Below the pieces are notes generated by a model. That model searched no databases. It saw only the letters and a program-made list of their open reading frames with translations, and was not told where the DNA came from. Below are positions 45,201-56,367 of a stretch of DNA of 64,000 nt, one piece after another; within the stretch, counting starts at the first letter, position 1; each line of letters opens with the position of its first letter. Source of the DNA: Crotalaria pallida (lineage: Eukaryota; Streptophyta; Magnoliopsida; Fabales; Fabaceae); contig CM075649.1 in NCBI GenBank assembly GCA_037953625.1, positions 88,417,290 to 88,481,289 of the forward strand, written 5' to 3'. A program made the position numbers and the translations under genes.

Positions 45201-48200
45201 TTTAACATCCCTAATTTTAATCCCTAATATATTTATAAGATATATGGACTTAAATAAATGTTTCCTAAAAATCAATTATTTAGTTGCGTATTTTTATAAA
45301 AATACAATATGTTAATTACGAAAATATATTTCATTTCTTTTATGTTCTGAAGTAAATTCATTTAAAATAGTTATCCTATACCAAAAATATACTTTATGTG
45401 TTTTACTTTATTTTGATATATTTCATATGAAAATATTTTATTGGAAATATTTATAAGTTTCTTATTTTATAATTTCTATTCTAGTATTTAAATTGATTAT
45501 TGGTATTTTGAGTTTTAAAATAAAAGAATAAATAAAATAAAATAAATGAATAAATAAAAGTGTGTATTAGTATATATGTTTAAAAAAAAATGTTTAATAG
45601 TACTTTTAAAATAATACTAATAATAATAATAATAATTATAGTAATAATAATAAAAGAGAAAGAAAATAAAAAAAAAATAAAAGGGGAAGGGGTTCGAAAC
45701 CCCATCCTTGTTGCCTTCCCCGCCGGCCCTAACCCACCCCCTTTCTCCATCTCTCCTTCTCCCAAAAGGACCCAGCCGCCGCCCCTCCCCCATTAGTTTC
45801 AAGCTTTTATTGTCCTTCTCCATGGCCAAACTCCCTTCATCAGGCCACTATCTCTCTCTCCACCACGGTTCCTCTTTCTCCGCCGTCGTCGACCCGAACC
45901 GGTTCCAGCCTCCCACCGTGCGTCTCTTCCTCTCTCGGTTCTGCGCTCTCTCTCTCTCTCTCTCTCTCCTTGGAGCTGTCGTCTTCGAGCTCGAGGTCCT
46001 CTGGTCCGGTCGCTAATCGCGACTCCCTCCTTGGCCAGGGTGAATCGCCGCCGCTTGCTGCCGCGTGGAGCCACCCTTCTCCTCTTCCTCCATCCTGTTC
46101 GCGCGTGCCTCCCCATGGACCAGGAGGTCATGGTTCGCGTTCTCTCCTTCCGGTCCAGTCGCAATCTCTCTCTCCTCGTCCAGCCGCCGGTCTTCGAAGC
46201 CAGCACTGTCGCCGCTGTCAAGGAATGAATCCGCCTCCGGTGGCTGTGTTGTGCTTGATGTGGGATGCCTCTTGGTCCAGATCGGTGGCCGTTCTCGCCA
46301 CCGACGTCGATATCGACGTCACCATCAACGTACCATGTCCAGCCACTTCGTTGTGTTTCGAACCGAGTTGACCGAACCGGCATTCAAAACCACCTTCGAG
46401 GGTAAATCTCTAATACCCTTTTAATTACTCTATATTGTGTTTTAATAATAATAATAATACTAATACTAATTATACTAGTATGGTTAATAATTATTTAATA
46501 TTAAACTGTTTTGGAAATTAAATTTGTAGTTATAGTTTATATTGATTTTAATTATATTGTTATTAATAATGATTTTTAATTAGTACGTTGAATTATGTTA
46601 GGGCAGAATTAACTGTTATGTCGAACGATTAATTTTAAAAGTACTTTTGTTAAATGTGCTGGGTTCCTAAGTAAGTGAGCTGTCGCTTAGTTTGGTTGAG
46701 TTGTCCCTGGACTAAATGATATCTCAGTTAATTAGGAATATGATATATACGACATAACGTTAATTCGAGTCAAAACGTTGAGCATTAATTTCAAATTGAA
46801 GGGGAGTGTATTATTACCAAGAACGCTCTCTTTCAATCCGAAATTAATAGTGTCAAGTCACGACATTTGATTTTGTGACTTGAAGCTAAAACTACTTAAC
46901 TTAATGTATTTTTGACTATTATGTTGGTATTGAAAGTTAATATATTTTCAAGAAAAAGCTTTATTTAAGGGACTATGGTTCTAATTTTAATTGACTTTGA
47001 TTCATGAATTTTAATTAAAGGTTTTCAAAATTATCTTGTTTGATTTTCAAGTTAAAGCCCCTATTCGTAAAACGCATTATATTGATGATATTTAATTCGT
47101 ATGACATGGTTAGACGACGAAGGATTTTAGGAACCGCTGTGATGCGAACAACAAACTGCGTAGCGTCGTGAGTCGGAACAGGATAGCCCCGTCGTGCCTC
47201 GAAACAGGTTCTGATAGAACCCCAAGGTAAGGGGTTTCATTACCAGTCCTTAAGGGGTGTATTTCTGGGTAGTTATATCTATCGCTAGGACCGGGGGAAA
47301 TGTTAATTGTTAATGAACCTTAGGGTAACCCGCTAATAATGAAGAAAGATAGATGGAGTAAATAGGGGAAACAAATAGTGATGAATAAAAGATAGGTAAT
47401 AGAATAACTAATCAATTAGATCGGTAGGGTGTGGCAAAAGAATAGAAATGGTGAATAGGGAAATATATTTAGAAATGAACAAATGAGAGTAAAGAGAATT
47501 TAGTGAGACTACTGAGTAGAATAGGACTAATGATGTAATAATAGGATATGTAATAAGGAAGATAATTAGGAAAAGAAAAGTTAGATAAGGAAGAGTTAAA
47601 GCAATTAGTAACGAAATAAACGGAATAACAAGAAAGAAATAAATAAACAGAATTATAAGGAAGAGAAGAAGAAAAAGAAAAGAAAAAAGAATAGGTAAAC
47701 AACTAAGAGTTAGTATGAGAGTAATTTAGTAACGAAAAGTACTTAAGTATAAGATGGCAAGGAAATAATAATAAGTCGTTAAGGGAAGGCGTGAGCTGAG
47801 TGAGACGATAATAGAGGATAAGGAAGTGTTAGGAAATAAAAAGTATTAGATAGAATTAAGGAACTAAAAGTAAAGGGATAAAACTAATACGATAATAAAG
47901 AGAATAAGAACGGTAAATTTCGCAGGTGGTTGTATTGACCCTGTGGCACGGCGCAGGTGGTTGTATTGACCCTGTGGCCCAATAAAAGTGGTATAGGTCA
48001 CAGGTGGTTGTATTTACCATGTGGCACGGCGCAGGTGGTTGTATTGACCCTGTGGCCAAATAAATATGGTACATGTCACAGGTGGTTGTATTGACCCTGT
48101 GGCACGGCGCAGGTGGTTGTATTGACCCTGTGGCCAAATAATAAAAAGGTAACGGAAGTTTATGTAGATCTCTGTTTGAGGTTACATAAACGAGATGGGT

Positions 48201-49259
48201 GTATACAGATCGCTGTTTGTGGTTGTATACACGTATGCAAATCACTGTCTGTGGTTGCATACACAGCGTTTGCAGATCACTGTTTGTGGTTGCAGACACG
48301 GTGTGTAGATCTCTGATTGAGGTTACACATAATGGAAAATGAATGAAGGAAATAAATAAAAAATGGAAAGCGATAAAGGAATTAAAGGGAATGAATAATG
48401 GTCAAGGTAATGGAAAGAGTTAGGAAAAGGAAAAAAAGGATAACGAAAACGGATAGGGACATATCATTGATTAAGGGAAAAGGGTAATGAAAATGGAATA
48501 AAAAGGGAATAAAAATGGGGAAGGAAATGAAAATGATAATGGAAAGGAAAAATGGCTAATAGAGTGGTTATGGGAAAAGAAGAAAAGAAATAGGTTAGCT
48601 GGAAAGAGGGGGAATAGGGAAATTAGGGTGATTAGGAAAAAGGAGTAAACAGGATAGAGCGAAAGTAATGAGGAATAAGAATAATTAGAGGTTAGGGATT
48701 ATTTAAAAGGAAACAATTAAAAAGAAAAAGAATTGGGAAACAGTTAGGAAGTAAAGAGGAAAAGAAGAGCATGAATTAAGTAGTAGAGCATAGGCTTCAA
48801 TGGTCTTGGTGTGTCGTATATATCTGCTTAGAAATCTCTCTTTTAAGTTCTGTGTGATGCTTCCCCTGTGTGGTTAATATTTTTCAGGTACACAAGTGGA
48901 GCATACACCAGTGCCGGCCGAGCAGGATTTCAAGTTCCACTACGTGGAATGCATTTTACATATTTTGAGTGGATAATTACTTTCTTTTGTAAATTATAAT
49001 ATGAATTAGTAGCTTGCCCCGCAACTTGTATTATTTGGGCGTTAGAATCTGTTATAACTATTAAAGTGTTGTTGTTTATGTTTTTAAACAATTCTGGACT
49101 GACAGGTTTTAAGAAGGAATTTTGGGAAAGTCCGAAAAACAGAGGAAACTCTGCCGGATTTTCGTAAAACCTTCTAAAGAAATTTAGGTGTTTAAAAGAA
49201 ATTTTCAAGTCCACTTTTTAATAAAACCTAATAACACTAAATAAAGTGAGAGTGTTACA
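45201..49259 (+). repeat. 5' LTR of the giant-LTR element (4.06 kb)
   Basis: Starts TTTAACATCCC (the TG end mutated to TT) and ends GAGAGTGTTACA. A GC-rich block (45690-46390) with (CT)n and GCCGCC words gives long but meaningless ORFs. A donor-like GAG|GGTAAATCTC at about 46400 and an acceptor-like TTAATATTTTTCAG at 48873-48887 could bound a leader intron. The hairpin array lies between them. Confidence 0.9.
47921..48329. repeat. Array of eleven potential hairpins in the 5' LTR (minisatellite plus covarying stem-loops)
   Basis: First, a minisatellite (47921-48134): three 78-bp units, each holding two hairpins CRCAGG-TGGTTGTATTGAC-CCTGTG. Then five stem-loops sharing a GATC.CTGTTTG.GGT loop with different complementary arms: GTTTATGTA/TACATAAAC (48158), GTGTATACA/TGTATACAC (48199), GTATGCA/TGCATAC (48233), GTTTGCA/TGCAGAC (48268) and TGTGTA/TACACA (48302). 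Inner bases covary too: CTC/GAG, CGC/GTG, CAC/GTG. Confidence 0.9.
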
Positions 49260-51096
49260 TTTATGGTATCCGAGCAGTTGTCCTCGGCCACGGAGTTGCG
49301 AGTTACTCCAATGGTTATCTCACCAAGAGAGTAACCGAAAAGTAGTGTCAAGTTCGGTTGTAGTAGGTCAGTATGTTTATATATAATATGTATATATTTA
49401 TTTATATATATATATATATTTAAGTGGACTTAGCCAATTCTATAGTCATCAACCGTTCGTGCCATAATTTATTTCTATTACAGAATCTTAGTACTATGAG
49501 AAACGCACCTAGTGACAACACCCCGCTTCGACTGAGATCAATCGTTTAGCTGGGGGTAGGAAGATGGAAATTGCCTTCCTAAATCGGAAACATTTGAAGA
49601 CTTGATTCGGTGGACTACAAGCTACAGAGGAGTAGATTGGAAGGTGAAGTGCCTCGAATTCAAGTGGGACTGCGACCTTGAATCAGGTTACCTTGGAAAA
49701 GTCAAGGTGAGTCAAACTCGTCTTGACTGGCGAAGGTGCTAATCACCTATAAAATGGGATTGGCACTAGAAACGAGCGATGACGAAAGGAGACACGACAA
49801 TTAATCGGGGGTCCCAAACAGAACGAAATCGCTTCACGTGTTACACTACTATGCCATAGTGAGGGAAACCCCACCGTGGTATAGATTGGTTCCTGAACCA
49901 TTTTAAATAGGAAGCTTGTTGCTTTAAGTGCGAGTAGTCGGGCCACATTACTTCAAACTACCCCAAGAAAGAAGAGAATTTGTTCGGAAGGACTTGAGCG
50001 GAATGATTAGAGGCACATTCTGCTACTAATATGGGGACTTATTTTAGAACCTCAAGTCTCCATCTCTGCTAATCTATTAAGGAGGACCTTGCTAAACTCA
50101 TCTTTCTTAGAATTCAAATTCGTAGGAATCATGAAAAATTATAGGAAATCCCAATCAGTTGTAAGATCTCATTGAGAAAGTTAACCGAAAGGACCTTGTG
50201 ATAGTGTTATCTTTTAATGGAATGTAAGGGTAGGATTGGTCATCCTTACTCTTGCACCTGTTAAAGGATAGTATTATCATTATCTGCGACAATGATGTAC
50301 TGTTGATAGATGTGAGGTTGGGACTGACCATCCCGATCTTCGCGTTTATTGACATGCTAGATTATTGCAATCTTTTAGTTGAAATCAGAACAACCCACAT
50401 AGGAATTCTAGTTTCATCAAAGCCAAATCTAACTTTCAGTCCATTAAGAATCTTACCAAGACCCGTGAACAGTTGGTTACAAAACCATCCAGTTTAGGGC
50501 AACTTTATTCAGTACTTCCACTCGGACCAGTTAAGTAAAATCATCAATTCACCCTTTTCTCTTAATGCAAGAGCTGAGTTATGGCGTAGTAAATTCAAAA
50601 GTAACACCAATAATACCGACTAGAAGTCAATTTAGCCCATGTACCACTTCACCAACCAATTAAGTACTTAGCTAATAAATTCTTAGAATCAACCTAGTTT
50701 CTCCCTGCCTTCGACCTACTCAGGTATGTTGATACTAAGTGGGGGAGACTTGATGACTCAATTCGGATCCTATCCGATTGACAAAGGTGAAGGAAAAAGA
50801 ATAAGAGTGAAGTCACGAAGTGAAGCCCCACTTAAGGTGTTATGTCGGTGCATTGCAAGTGGATGACCTCAGTCTCTGGAAACTCTGTGTATTTGACAGA
50901 ACCCCGATTGACCAAGATAAACCCCATAGGAGACAAGTAAGTATGCCGACGAACTTTCACCTTAGGAATTCCTCCAATGGAAGAATGGAACCGGAGGAAT
51001 CAATTGACATGGTTGGAAAATATGCCAAGGGATGCTCCTCCAAGTTAAGGGACAACTGGAATTTCGAGGACGAAATTTCAATAAGTGGGGGAGAAA
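49260..51096 (+). pseudogene. Degraded gag remnant and 3' untranslated wording of the giant-LTR element
   Basis: At 49920-49967 a frame reads CFKCE, TAG, then SGHITSNYPK. This is a CCHC knuckle with a stop in the spacer and the last Cys changed to Tyr. Upstream, after ATGAGAAACGC at about 49496, the frame is broken repeatedly. I see no protease, RT or integrase. The identification as gag rests on the knuckle and position only. Confidence 0.55.
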
Positions 51097-51504
51097 TGTA
51101 ACATCCCTAATTTTAATCCCTAATATATTTATAAGATATATGGACTTAAATAAATGTTTCCTAAAAATCAATTATTTAGTTGCGTATTTTTATAAAAATA
51201 CAATATGTTAATTACGAAAATATATTTCATTTCTTTTATGTTCTGAAGTAAATTAATTTAAAATAGTTATCAGAAATATACTTTATGTGTTTTAATTTAT
51301 TTTGATATATTTCATATGAAAATATTTTATTGGAAATATTTATAAGTTTCTTATTTTATAATTTCTATTCTAGTATTTAAATTGATTATTGGTATTTTGA
51401 GTTTTAAAATAAAAGAATAAATAAAATAAAATAAATGAATAAATAAAAGTGTGTATTAGTATATATGTTTAAAAAAATGTTTAATAGTACGTTTAAAATA
51501 ATAC

Positions 51505-51538
<34 letters not shown>

Positions 51539-51852
51539 TATAGTAATAATAATAAAAGAAAAAGAAAATAAAAAAAATAAAAAATAAATAAAAGGGGAAG
51601 GGGTTCGAAACCCCCTCCTTGTTGCCTTCCCCGCCGGCCCTAACCCACCCCCTTTCTCCATCTCTCCTTCTCCCAAAAGGACCCAGCCGCCGCCCCTCCC
51701 CCATTAGTTTCAAGCTTTTATTGTCCTTCTCCATGGCCAAACTCCCTTCATCAGGCCACTATCTCTCTCTCCACCACGGTTCCTCTTTCTCCGCCGTCGT
51801 CGACCCGAACCGGTTCCAGCCTCCCACCATGCGCCTCTTCCTCTCTCGGTTT

Positions 51853-51891
<39 letters not shown>

Positions 51892-54800
51892 TGGAGCTGC
51901 CGTCTTCGAGCTCGAGGTCCTCCGGTCCGGTCGCTAATCGCGACTCCCTCCTTGGCCAGGGTGAATCGCCGCCGCTTGCTGCCGCGTGGAGCCACCCTTC
52001 TCCTCTTCCTCCATCCTGTTCGTGCGTGCCTCCCCATGGACCAGGAGGTCATGGTTCGCGTTCTCTCCTTCCGGTCCAGTCGCAATCTCTCTCTCCTCGT
52101 CCAGCCGCCGGTCTTCGAAGCCAGCACTGTCGCCGCTGTCAAGGAATGAATCCGCCTCCGGTGGCTGTGTTGTGCTTGATGTGGGATGCCTCTTGGTCCA
52201 GATCGGTGGTCGTTCTCGCCACCGACGCCGATATCGACGTCACCATCAACGTACCATGTCCAGCCACTTCGTTGTGTTTCGAACCGAGTTGACCGAACCA
52301 GCATTCAAAACCACCTTCGAGGATAAATCTCTAATACCCTTTTAATTACTCTATATTGTGTTTAAATAATAATAATAATAATACTAATACTAATTATACT
52401 AGTATGGTTAATAATTATTTAATATTAAACTGTTTTGGAAATTAAATTTGTAGTTATAGTTTATATTGATTTTAATTATATTGTTATTAATAATGATTTT
52501 TAATTAGTACGTTGAATTATGTTAGGGCAGAATTAACTGTTATGTCAAACGATTAATTTTAAAAGTACTTTTGTTAAATGTGCTGGATTCCTAAGTAAGT
52601 GAGCTGTCGCTTAGTTTGGTTGAGTTGTCCCTGAACTAAATGATATCTCAGTTAATTAGGAATATGATATATACGACATAACGTTAATTCGAGTCAAAAC
52701 GTTGAGCATTAATTTCAAATTGAAGGGGAGTGTATTATTACCAAGAACGCTCTCTTTCAATCCGAAATTAATAGTGTCAAGTCACGACATTTGATTTTGT
52801 GACTTGAAGTTAAAACTACTTAACTTAATGTATTTTTGACTATTATGTTGGTATTGAAAGTTAATATATTTTCAAGAAAAAGCTTTATTTAAGGGACTAT
52901 GGTTCTAATTTTAATTGACTTTGATTCATGAATTTTAATTAAAGGTTTTCGAAATTAACTTGTTTGATTTTCAAGTTAAAGCCCCTATTCGTAAAACGCA
53001 TTATATTGATGATATTTAATTCGTATGACATGGTTAGACGACGAAGGATTTTAGGAACCGCTGTGATGCGAACAACAAACTGCGTAGCGTCGTGAGTCGG
53101 AACAGGATAGCCCCGTCGTGCCTCGAAACAGTTCTGATAGAACCCCAAGGTAAGGGGTTTCATTACCAGTCCTTAAGGGGTGTATTTCTGGGTAGTTATA
53201 TCTATCGCTAGGACCGGGGGAAATGTTAATTGTTAATGAACCTTAGGGTAACCCGCTAATAATGAAGAAAGATAGATGGAGTAAATAGGGGAAACAAATA
53301 GTGATGAATAAAAGATAGGTAATAGAATAACTAATCAATTAGATCGGTAGGGTGTGGCAAAAGAATAGAAATGGTGAATACGGAAATATATTTAGAAATG
53401 AACAAATGAGAGTAAAGAGAATTTAGTGAGACTACTGAGTAGAATAGGACTAATGATGTAATAATAGGATATGTAATAAGGAAGATAATTAGGAAAAGAA
53501 AAGTTAGATAAGGAAGAGTTAAAGCAATTAGTAACGAAATAAACAGAATAACAAGAAAGAAATAAATAAACAGAATTATAAGGAAGAGAAGAAGAAAAAG
53601 AAAAGAAAAAAGAATAGGTAAACAACTAAGAGTTAGTATGAGAGTAATTTAGTAACGAAAAGTACTTAAGTATAAGATGGCAAGGAAATAATAATAAGTC
53701 GTTAAGGGAAGGCGTGAGCTAAGTGAGACGATAATAGAGGATAAGGAAGTGTTAGGAAATAAAAAGTATTAGATAGAATTAAGGAACTAAAAGTAAAGGG
53801 ATAAAACTAATACGATAATAAAGAGATAATAAGAACGGTAAATGTCGCAGGTGGTTGTATTGACCCTGTGGCACGGCGCAGGTGGTTGTATTGACCCTGT
53901 GGCCCAATAAAAGTGGTATAGGTCACAGGTGGTTGTATTGACCCTGTGGCACGGCGCAGGTGGTTGTATTGACCCTGTGGCCAAATAAATATGGTACATG
54001 TCACAGGTGGTTGTATTGACCCTGTGGCACGGCGCAGGTGGTTGTATTGACCTTGTGGCCAAATAATAAAAAGGTAACGGAAGTTTATGTAGATCTCTGT
54101 TTGAGGTTACATAAACGAGATGGGTGTATACAGATCGCTGTTTGTGGTTGTATACACGTATGCAGATCACTGTCTGTGGTTGCATACACAGTGTTTGCAG
54201 ATCACTGTTTGTGGTTGCAGACACGATGTGTAGATCTCTGATTGAGGTTACACATAATGAAAAATGAATGAAGGAAATAAATAAAAAATGGAAAGCGATA
54301 AAGGAATTAAAGGGAATGAATAATGGTCAAGGTAATGCAAAGAGTTAGGAAAAGGAAAAAAAGGATAACGAAAACGGATAGGGACATATCATTGATTAAG
54401 GGAAAAGGGTAATGAAAATGGAATAAAAAGGGAATAAAAATGGGGAAGGAAATGAAAATGATAATGGAAAGGAAAAATGGCTAATAGAGTGGTTATGGGA
54501 AAAGAAGAAAAGAAATAGGTTAGCTGGAAAGAGGGGGAATAGGGAAATTAGGGTGATTAGAAAAAAGGAGTAAACAGGATAGAGCGAAAGTAATGAGGAA
54601 TAAGAATAATTAGAGGTTAGGGATTATTTAAAAGGAAACAATTAAAAAGAAAAAGAATTGGGAAACAGTTAGGAAGTAAAGAGGAAAAGAAGAGCATGAA
54701 TTAAGTAGTAGAGCATAGGCTTCAATGGTCTTGGTGTGTCGTATATATCTGCTTAGAAATCTCTCTTTTAAGTTTTGTGTGATGCTTCCCCTGTGTGGTT

Positions 54801-55184
54801 AATATTTTTCAGGTACACAAGTGGAGCATACACCAGTGCCGGCCGAGCAGGATTTCAAGTTCCACTACGTGGAATGCATTTTACATATTTTGAGTGGATA
54901 ATTACTTTCTTTTGTAAATTATAATATGAATTAGTAGTTTGCCCCGCAACTTGTATTATTTGGGCGTTAGAATCTGTTATAACTATTAAACTGTTGTTGT
55001 TTATGTTTTTAAATAATTCTGGACTGACAGGTTTTAAGAAGGAATTTTGGGAAAGTCCGAAAAACAGAGGAAACTCTGCCGGATTTTCGTAAAACCTTCT
55101 AAAGAAATTTAGGTGTTTAAAAGAAATTTTCAAGTCCACTTTTTAATAAAACCTAATAACACTAAATAAAGTGAGAGTGTTACA
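51097..55184 (+). repeat. 3' LTR of the giant-LTR element (4.09 kb)
   Basis: Starts TGTAACATCCC and ends GAGAGTGTTACA. It has longer AAT and CT microsatellites than the 5' LTR. The donor-like site reads GAGGATAAATC, losing the GT of the possible leader intron. Confidence 0.92.
53846..54254. repeat. Matching hairpin array in the 3' LTR
   Basis: Same order and pairing as 47921-48329. Here the fourth stem is longer, GTGTTTGCA against TGCAGACAC with one T-G wobble, and the third minisatellite unit keeps GACCCTGTGG where the 5' LTR reads TACCATGTGG. Confidence 0.9.
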
Positions 55185-55189
55185 ACAAA

Positions 55190-55895
55190 AATCAAACTAA
55201 TAAATAAATACATAATCTACCTAATAAATACATTAAAAAAACCTAACAAAATATAAAAAAAATCTAAATCATAAATACATAAAAAATTATAACTACCTAA
55301 TATATCAAAAATCTAACTAAAAAATTTAAGTAATGAATAAATAAAAAATATAAAAACTAATTGATAAATAGATAAAAAAATCTAACTATAAATACATAAA
55401 GAATTCTAACTAACTAATAAATCAAAAATCTAACTAAAAATTCTAAGTAATAGATATATAAAAAATTCTAACTAATAAATAAAAATAAAATCTAAATAAT
55501 ACATACATAAAAAAATCTACCTAATAAATAAATTAAAATTTAACCTTGAAAAATATATTAAAGATTCGTGTAGAACAATAAACGATAATTGACAAGAAAA
55601 TAAATATTCTTACAAAATATGCTGAAGTAGGAGTGGATTTTGTATGCTGGAATGTGATAAGAAAAATACACCGAGCGAAATTGCACTGGAACGAGGGAAG
55701 AGAAAATATACTGAGGGAGGGAGTGTGTGCAAATATACTGAGGGAGGAAATTGCAGAAGAGAAGTTTGGAGTGAAACCCGGTGGTTTTGGTTGGTGTATA
55801 TATAGAGAAAAATAGATAGGATAAGGGGGGTTTTATTTACCGGATAATGGGGTGGGCTGGGGGGGATTGGGTAAAAATCCGGTGGGTAATTCGAT
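55190..55895. other. MULE subterminal region, right side
   Basis: AT-rich CTAACTAATAAATA field continuing from before the nested retroelement, then a gene-upstream-like stretch. A small ORF at 55633-55815 shows no family resemblance. Confidence 0.45.
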
Positions 55896-56267
55896 GCTGG
55901 GGCGTGGGGGACAGGGGGAGGCAGCGCGCCACGTGGCGCAACCCGGTGGTTGCGTCACTGCGGCTGACGCTACGCGTTGCGTCAAGCGCAGTGACGCAAC
56001 CACCGGGTTGCGCCACGTGGCGCCGCTGTCGATTGGCCTTTTTTTTTTTTACTTTTTATCTTAACAAAATCTGGCGGACCAATGGGAGACCGTCACGTGT
56101 CACCTGGGTTAAGTCATGTGGGATGACTTCTTAGACTTTTTTTTTGACTTTGACTGCCCCATTTGCGTAAATAGTTTCGTTGACTACCCGGTCCTATGTA
56201 AATAGTTTTTAAACTACCCTTTTTTCGTAAATTGTTTGTAAAACTACCCCACTTAGGTAAAAAAACC
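55896..56267 (-). repeat. Right terminal inverted repeat of the MULE
   Basis: Inverted copy of 33135-33505, with the same internal G-box palindrome at 55929-56020. A minus-strand TATATATAG-like box near 55797 could serve the PMD gene. Confidence 0.9.
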
Positions 56268-56367
56268 ATTGAGGTACAAAAACTAACATTTTTTAATAAA
56301 AGATACAAATGTAATTTCACTGTTTAAATTGGATATGTGGATAATGCATGGGGTGGGAATTCCAAAT

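Larger units (their letters stand above)
45201..55184 (+). mobile_element. LTR retrotransposon with 4-kb LTRs and a 1.8-kb degraded interior, nested in the MULE
   Basis: LTRs are 45201-49259 and 51097-55184; the target duplication ACAAA is perfect (45196-45200 and 55185-55189). The interior is only 1837 bp and has a primer-site-like TGGTATCCGAGC at 49264-49275 (one mismatch to the initiator Met type) and a purine tract AAGTGGGGGAGAAA before the 3' LTR. The wording NWNFEDEISISGGE just before the tract fits a chromovirus 3' end. No pol remains, so it is a LARD-like, non-autonomous gypsy derivative. LTRs differ by roughly 1% plus small indels. Confidence 0.88.
33135..56267 (+). mobile_element. 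Mutator-like element (MULE) of 23.1 kb with transposase, PMD gene and two nested retroelements
   Basis: The 9-bp target duplication ATTGAGGTA is perfect (33126-33134 and 56268-56276). Terminal inverted repeats are about 371 bp (33135-33505 and 55896-56267) and roughly 97% identical. Net of nested insertions the element is about 9.6 kb. It carries a MULE transposase on the plus strand (38156-40961), a plant mobile domain gene on the minus strand (41871-44282), and an 870-bp palindrome between their 3' ends. Transposase and PMD both contain stops, so this copy is probably no longer autonomous, though its ends look competent for mobilisation in trans. Confidence 0.92.

Noticed and set aside
45708..46424. 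Overlapping ORFs up to 194 codons in the GC-rich part of the giant LTR (also 51619-52345)
   Set aside because: Low-complexity Ser/Leu/Arg/Pro readings in several frames on both strands, no family resemblance; explained by GC-rich LTR leader.
47921..48329. CRISPR-like alternation of repeats and spacers
   Set aside because: Plant nuclear context, repeats are hairpin minisatellites in an LTR present in both LTR copies, and 'spacers' are also repeats.
49264..49275. tRNA gene fragment
   Set aside because: TGGTATCCGAGC is a primer binding site beside an LTR, with no cloverleaf around it.
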